This document shows, piece after piece, positions 6,520 to 9,881 of a stretch of 9,881 nucleotides of DNA. A program made the position numbers and the translations under genes. A model generated the notes under the pieces. The model ran no database searches and was not told the origin of the DNA. It saw nothing but the letters and a program-made list of their open reading frames with translations. Numbering within the stretch: position 1 is the stretch's first letter; each line of letters opens with the position of its first letter. Source of the stretch: CALEUX01 sp037439945. GTDB lineage: Bacteria; Bacteroidota; Bacteroidia; Bacteroidales; Marinilabiliaceae. The stretch lies in NCBI GenBank assembly GCA_037439945.1, contig JBBIVA010000131.1, forward strand, positions 1 to 9,881, in the 5' to 3' direction.

Positions 6520-7350
6520 TTACCTTCTTCTTCGTAAATGGCTGCTGGGCTTACGCCTGGTAGTTTTAGACTGGAAGAATTTTCGTGTTTTCTGGTATGT
6601 TTTTCTGTTAAACTGAGGGTCGTTTCGCCATTTACTATCATTAAACAGATAGCTTACACCAACAGTGAAAGTATAGTAAAAATCATATGGGTCGGTTGTA
6701 TATACTTTTCCTGTATTTCCATACCATACGTCATGCCCATCCATTTTATCAGAAAAAACCAAATTTCCATCTATTTCCAGGTTGGCGCTAATATTTGGTG
6801 TTATCCAAATTGAAGTACCTGTACCTAATCCAAATATTGGAGCTACTTCGGAAGCTTCGCGCCAAACGCTACCTGGGGTATTTAAACTTGCCTCGCCCCA
6901 ATATTCGGTAGCATTATAATAAACTAATCCTAATTGTAACAATAGGTATGGTTGCAGTGTACGCTCCTTGTAATATCCAATTAGTTGGTTTAGTGGCTTG
7001 TAAGTTCCGCCAATTGTACCTTCAATATAAAAATTTTCAAAATTGGCATAAGGAATGTTAGTATCACCGAATAACTGGGTTCCTTTCATGGTACCTCCCA
7101 TTAGACTTCCCCTGGCCGAAAAAAACTTTGACATTTCCCTGTCGATTGTAACTCCAACCGAATAGCTTGATCTTGATTTGTCAACAAGATCGCCAAAAAA
7201 CATATTTAACCCAACTTTGGGGGTAATACTTAAACCGTCCATTATCCTGAAAGGGTTTCTTCTATAACCACTTCGCAACTGGGCGTATCCTGGGGAACTA
7301 ATTAACAAAACCAAAAGTGTTAGTAGCCACGTTTTTATATTTTTACGCAT
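6520..7350 (-). CDS. Outer-membrane beta-barrel-like protein with a basic C-terminal tail, function unknown
   Basis: The 276-residue product starts with a clear signal peptide (MRKNIK, then a Leu-rich core, cleavage probably after GYAQ at residue 24). The body (about 40-236) alternates short aromatic/hydrophobic strands with glycine- and Asn-rich turns, for example TPKVGLNMFFGDL, LQPYLLLQLGLVYYNATEY, VAPIFGLGTGTSIWI and DFYYTFTVGVSYLF. This is the pattern of a small outer-membrane beta barrel of about 8-10 strands. After the apparent last strand, residues 237-276 form a tail with 15 Lys/Arg and only two acidic residues, ending HLRRRR. That is odd, because barrel proteins usually end at an aromatic residue of the last strand. 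I cannot assign a specific family or role. It stands alone between two spacers, followed by a terminator. No convincing promoter match was found upstream. Confidence 0.85.
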   Translation of the reverse strand: MRKNIKTWLLTLLVLLISSPGYAQLRSGYRRNPFRIMDGLSITPKVGLNMFFGDLVDKSRSSYSVGVTIDREMSKFFSARGSLMGGTMKGTQLFGDTNIPYANFENFYIEGTIGGTYKPLNQLIGYYKERTLQPYLLLQLGLVYYNATEYWGEASLNTPGSVWREASEVAPIFGLGTGTSIWITPNISANLEIDGNLVFSDKMDGHDVWYGNTGKVYTTDPYDFYYTFTVGVSYLFNDSKWRNDPQFNRKTYQKTRKFFQSKTTRRKPSSHLRRRR

Positions 7351-7608
7351 CTATCAGATATCTTAATTAATTGTATGTATGGAAATGCGATGTAAATTTG
7401 GTGAAAACTTTAAAAAAATGAAAATTGTTAAATCTTTTAAAAATGTAATTTAACACCTTTTGTTATATATTTTTTATAGATGACCAACTTTTCATGACAA
7501 TCTTAATTAATTATTCCATGTATATCTTAACAAAAACCTTAATATTCATTAATTGAAAATTTATTTCAGGTAATTCCATCAGAACAAAATTTATTTTAAA
7601 AGGCCACA

Positions 7609-7681
7609 TTACCTGCCCCGACTTCGCGGAGGCCCCCCTGGGGTAAATTTTGTCATTGGTATTTCCCGAAAAGCAGGGGCA
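7609..7681. repeat. GC-rich island with nested inverted repeats; possible dispersed repeat or mobile-element remnant
   Basis: Bases 7611-7643 are about 79% G+C (26 of 33) inside DNA that is mostly A+T. TTACC (7609-7613) is the inverse of GGTAA (7642-7646), bounding a 38-bp unit. CCCCTG (7635-7640) can pair with CAGGGG (7674-7679), and TGCCCC (7614-7619) with GGGGCA (7676-7681), as mutually exclusive stems. The composition suggests a different origin or a selected structure, but no transposase or flanking direct repeat is visible. Confidence 0.45.
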
Positions 7682-7684
7682 ATT

Positions 7685-7712
7685 TGTGATTACCCAACAT
7701 GGGTGTTTCACA
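7685..7712. repeat. Two-part inverted repeat next to the GC-rich island
   Basis: TGTGA (7685-7689) pairs with TCACA (7708-7712), and inside it ACCCA (7692-7696) pairs with TGGGT (7700-7704) around a 3-nt loop. The two stems are separated by a small 2x3 internal loop. The plus-strand side is followed by a run of A, not T, so it is not a plus-strand terminator; the minus-strand side does not have one either. Confidence 0.4.
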
Positions 7713-7833
7713 TGAAAAAAAAACTTTATTTGATGATTGACAAACCGCTTACGTAATTAATTAGTAAATGGTTGTAAAATTTTTAACAAAATTTATATTT
7801 CCTTTTGAATATTGATGTTTTATTTTAAATCTG

Positions 7834-9732
7834 TTACAAATAATTGCTTATGTTTTGCCTGTTTATAACATTCTCAATTTCTTTTCCTTCAATGGTATAC
7901 AGAAAGTCGATGTCAGCCTGGTATTTTTTTTCAACATTTTTACGTACAACTTTCATTGTACTGTTAAGCATTTTGTTTGCTTCCGTTAAGGGTTCCGGTA
8001 AAATTAAAATTGCTGATGCAAGCCATCTCTGTGGAAACATTGATTCCAGTTTTCCTCCTTTTTTAAATTGATTTAATTCATTTCTAATTGCATCAAGTGC
8101 CGGGGTTTGCAAATTACTTTTATCCTTTGAATTAACAACTATTTGTTTAAGTTTGTCCCTGTTTGGTACCACCATTCCTACTGTGTAAGGGTTTTGATTA
8201 TTATATAAAAGAAACTGGTCAATAAGCGGACAATGATCTATAACAGCTTCTTCAATACCTTCAGGACTATATTTTTCACCGTCGTGGCTTATCAACAAAC
8301 TTTTAAATCGGCCAAGTACATATAAATAGTTTTCATTATCTACATATCCCAGATCGCCGGTAAATAACCAGCCTTCTTTAATTGTTTCTCTTGTTGATGT
8401 TTCGTTTTTCCAATAACCCAACATCACATTTTCTCCGCGAACCACAATTTCACCGGATTCTCCCCTGGAAACCCTGTTACCATTTTCATCACAAATTTTA
8501 AGTTCAAGATTTTGAACTATTTTGCCAGACGATCCCATTTTATGGAATTTTGGAGTATTTGCAGATATAATGGGAGAGGCTTCACTCAATCCATAGCCCT
8601 GGTACATCGGAATCCCCAGGGCATAAAAGAATTTTTGCAACTCAATATCCAATAATGCGCCGCCACCAATAAAGAACTGTAAATTGCCACCAAACTTCTG
8701 CCTTATGGTTTTAAACAAAATTTTATCGAAAAGGATTCCAATTGGCCTGGTAATTTTTTTTAACCCTTTGCCTTTATTATTACCTGTTCCATTATACCAA
8801 TAAGCATGTGCCAGGGCAATTTTAAGCAGTAATGATGCTATTTTACCTTTGCTTTGAACCCCTTTTTCAATTCCTTTTTTAAAATTTTTGGCCAGTGCCG
8901 GTACGCTCATTAATACATGAGGCTGTATTTCGAGCATGTTATTGGTAAAATTCTTTAAAGTTTCGGTTGGGTTACTCCCGGTTTGGACTGCAGCAATTGA
9001 CGCTCCGTTATACATAAAAGCATATAATGCTGCTGTGTGGGCAAAAGCATGATCCCATGGTAAAACCACTAAAGTGCGGTAATACGATGGTATATCAATA
9101 AAACTGAATGCTTGTTTTACATTGGAAGTATAATTATTATGAGATAACATTATTCCTTTCGGATCAGCAGTTGTTCCTGAAGTATATGATATGTTTGCTA
9201 CATCCCCGGGTTTAACACTTTTTTTTCTTTCTTCTGATAATAATGGGTTTTCCTCTATTGCTTTTACACCTTTGTTGAAAATATCCTTCCAGTGAATCTC
9301 ATTATCTCTGCTTTCTGATATTGGATCAAGAACTATAATTTTTTCTACCAAAGGTAATTGGTCTATAACCTTATGGATTTTTGGCAGCTGATATTTGGAT
9401 GTAATTATAAATCTGCTTTCAGAATGATGTATTCTGAAAACAAGGTCATTATCAGGTTCAAGCTTTGTTGACAGTGGTACATTTATTCCACCGGAATACA
9501 AAATGGATAATTCAGCAACCAACCAGTCTTTCCTTCCTTCCGATAACAATGAAATTCGGTCATCTTTATTTATTCCAAGTTTTATAAGCCCTGCGCTGTA
9601 AATTTTTACCAATTCAAGAACATCGCTGTATGATGCTGATTTATATAATCCATCAACTTTCTCCCAAATTAATGGATTGGATGAATATTGATTTACCTTT
9701 TCTTCAAAATATGTAATTATACTTTTCATCAT
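7834..9732 (-). CDS. Long-chain fatty acid-CoA ligase (AMP-forming acyl-CoA synthetase)
   Basis: The enzyme activates fatty acids with ATP and CoA through an acyl-adenylate, for lipid synthesis or degradation, probably at the inner face of the membrane. The 632-residue protein has the ANL-family motifs in order: phosphate-binding loop YTSGTTADPKGIMLSH (183-198), adenine-binding YQGYGLSEASP (377-387), GWLFTGDLGYVD (454-465), the hinge GRFKSLLISHDGEKYSPEGIE (474-494) and a C-terminal NKMLNSTMKVVRKNV (587-600) whose Lys594 aligns with the catalytic lysine. Size and motif wording fit the eukaryote-like FAA1/long-chain group common in Bacteroidota rather than E. coli FadD. Two adjacent ATGs (9732-9730 and 9729-9727) give MMK or MK starts, and the sequence does not decide between them. 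No beta-oxidation partner is in the window. Confidence 0.95.
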   Translation of the reverse strand: MMKSIITYFEEKVNQYSSNPLIWEKVDGLYKSASYSDVLELVKIYSAGLIKLGINKDDRISLLSEGRKDWLVAELSILYSGGINVPLSTKLEPDNDLVFRIHHSESRFIITSKYQLPKIHKVIDQLPLVEKIIVLDPISESRDNEIHWKDIFNKGVKAIEENPLLSEERKKSVKPGDVANISYTSGTTADPKGIMLSHNNYTSNVKQAFSFIDIPSYYRTLVVLPWDHAFAHTAALYAFMYNGASIAAVQTGSNPTETLKNFTNNMLEIQPHVLMSVPALAKNFKKGIEKGVQSKGKIASLLLKIALAHAYWYNGTGNNKGKGLKKITRPIGILFDKILFKTIRQKFGGNLQFFIGGGALLDIELQKFFYALGIPMYQGYGLSEASPIISANTPKFHKMGSSGKIVQNLELKICDENGNRVSRGESGEIVVRGENVMLGYWKNETSTRETIKEGWLFTGDLGYVDNENYLYVLGRFKSLLISHDGEKYSPEGIEEAVIDHCPLIDQFLLYNNQNPYTVGMVVPNRDKLKQIVVNSKDKSNLQTPALDAIRNELNQFKKGGKLESMFPQRWLASAILILPEPLTEANKMLNSTMKVVRKNVEKKYQADIDFLYTIEGKEIENVINRQNISNYL

Positions 9733-9830
9733 AATAAAATTGATTTTTGACGGTATGACTGAACTCGCTTGTTTTTAATTTTATTATTGTGGTGTTGGTG
9801 TTTTTTTTAACATACTCGTTTCATCCGTAA

Positions 9831-9847
9831 ATTATTTTTAAAATAAT
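9831..9847. repeat. 17-bp AT-only palindrome upstream of the acyl-CoA synthetase gene
   Basis: ATTATTTT and AAAATAAT flank one central T, about 100 bp before the acyl-CoA synthetase start. It could be an operator, but an AT-only palindrome in AT-rich DNA is weak evidence. The rest of 9733-9881 shows no clear promoter match. Confidence 0.2.
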
Positions 9848-9881
9848 GTTTAATTGGGCCCGTGTGAGGAATTTTAGCCCA

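Larger units (their letters stand above)
7351..7833. other. 483-bp spacer between the outer-membrane protein and acyl-CoA synthetase genes
   Basis: Most of this stretch is very AT-rich and has no believable gene. The exception is a GC-rich block with inverted repeats at about 7609-7712, listed separately. A minus-strand open frame of 66 codons (7511-7711) crosses the block, but it reads as non-coding. Neither flanking gene has a clear terminator or promoter in the stretch. Confidence 0.6.

Noticed and set aside
7351..7500. A promoter for the outer-membrane protein gene
   Set aside because: The best -7-like site (TACATTTT on the minus strand) has no TTG at the right distance.
7511..7711. 66-codon minus-strand open frame in the spacer before the acyl-CoA synthetase stop
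   Set aside because: It runs through the GC-rich inverted-repeat block and AT-rich flanks, with abrupt changes in composition and no recognisable domain or start context.
9855..9881. Inverted repeat TGGGC / GCCCA at the right edge
   Set aside because: A 5-bp stem with a 17-nt loop and no T-run, cut by the window edge, is too weak to call.

Overview
The window looks like chromosomal DNA of a Bacteroidota bacterium, probably of the Bacteroidales/Marinilabiliales type. The evidence is a short RpoD without region 1.1, start codons that lack Shine-Dalgarno sequences, AT-rich spacers, and promoter-like sites that fit the Bacteroidota pattern (TTG, about 20 nt, TAnnTTTG). All six main genes are intact and of ordinary length. 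I see no phage, insertion sequence, CRISPR array or tRNA.

Layout. A bidirectional terminator (about 61-92) closes rpoD (95-955, minus), which has a well-formed promoter at 975-1005. Between rpoD and the next gene lies a 49-codon coding-like stretch without a normal start (1129-1278, minus). Next comes an HtrA/Deg-family envelope protease (1275-2735, minus). An 816-bp divergent spacer (2736-3551) follows. It holds a likely htrA promoter with a 12-bp perfect palindrome at the predicted start of transcription. Further upstream it holds what looks like a free-standing small RNA on the minus strand (about 3070 to 2956), with its own promoter-like site, a 21-bp stem held together partly by G-U pairs, and a U8 tail.

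On the plus strand, dapF (3552-4343) and uvrB (4347-6371) are 3 nt apart and almost certainly co-transcribed. They converge on an outer-membrane beta-barrel gene (6520-7350, minus) whose product ends in a strikingly basic 40-residue tail. A 483-bp spacer (7351-7833) holds a very GC-rich island with nested inverted repeats, unlike its surroundings. A long-chain acyl-CoA synthetase gene (7834-9732, minus) completes the window.

Functionally this is mostly housekeeping: primary sigma factor, periplasmic protein quality control, meso-diaminopimelate supply for peptidoglycan and lysine, nucleotide excision repair, a surface protein, and fatty-acid activation. The genes do not form one pathway. The least explained parts are between genes: the candidate small RNA, the orphan 49-codon stretch and the GC-rich island.
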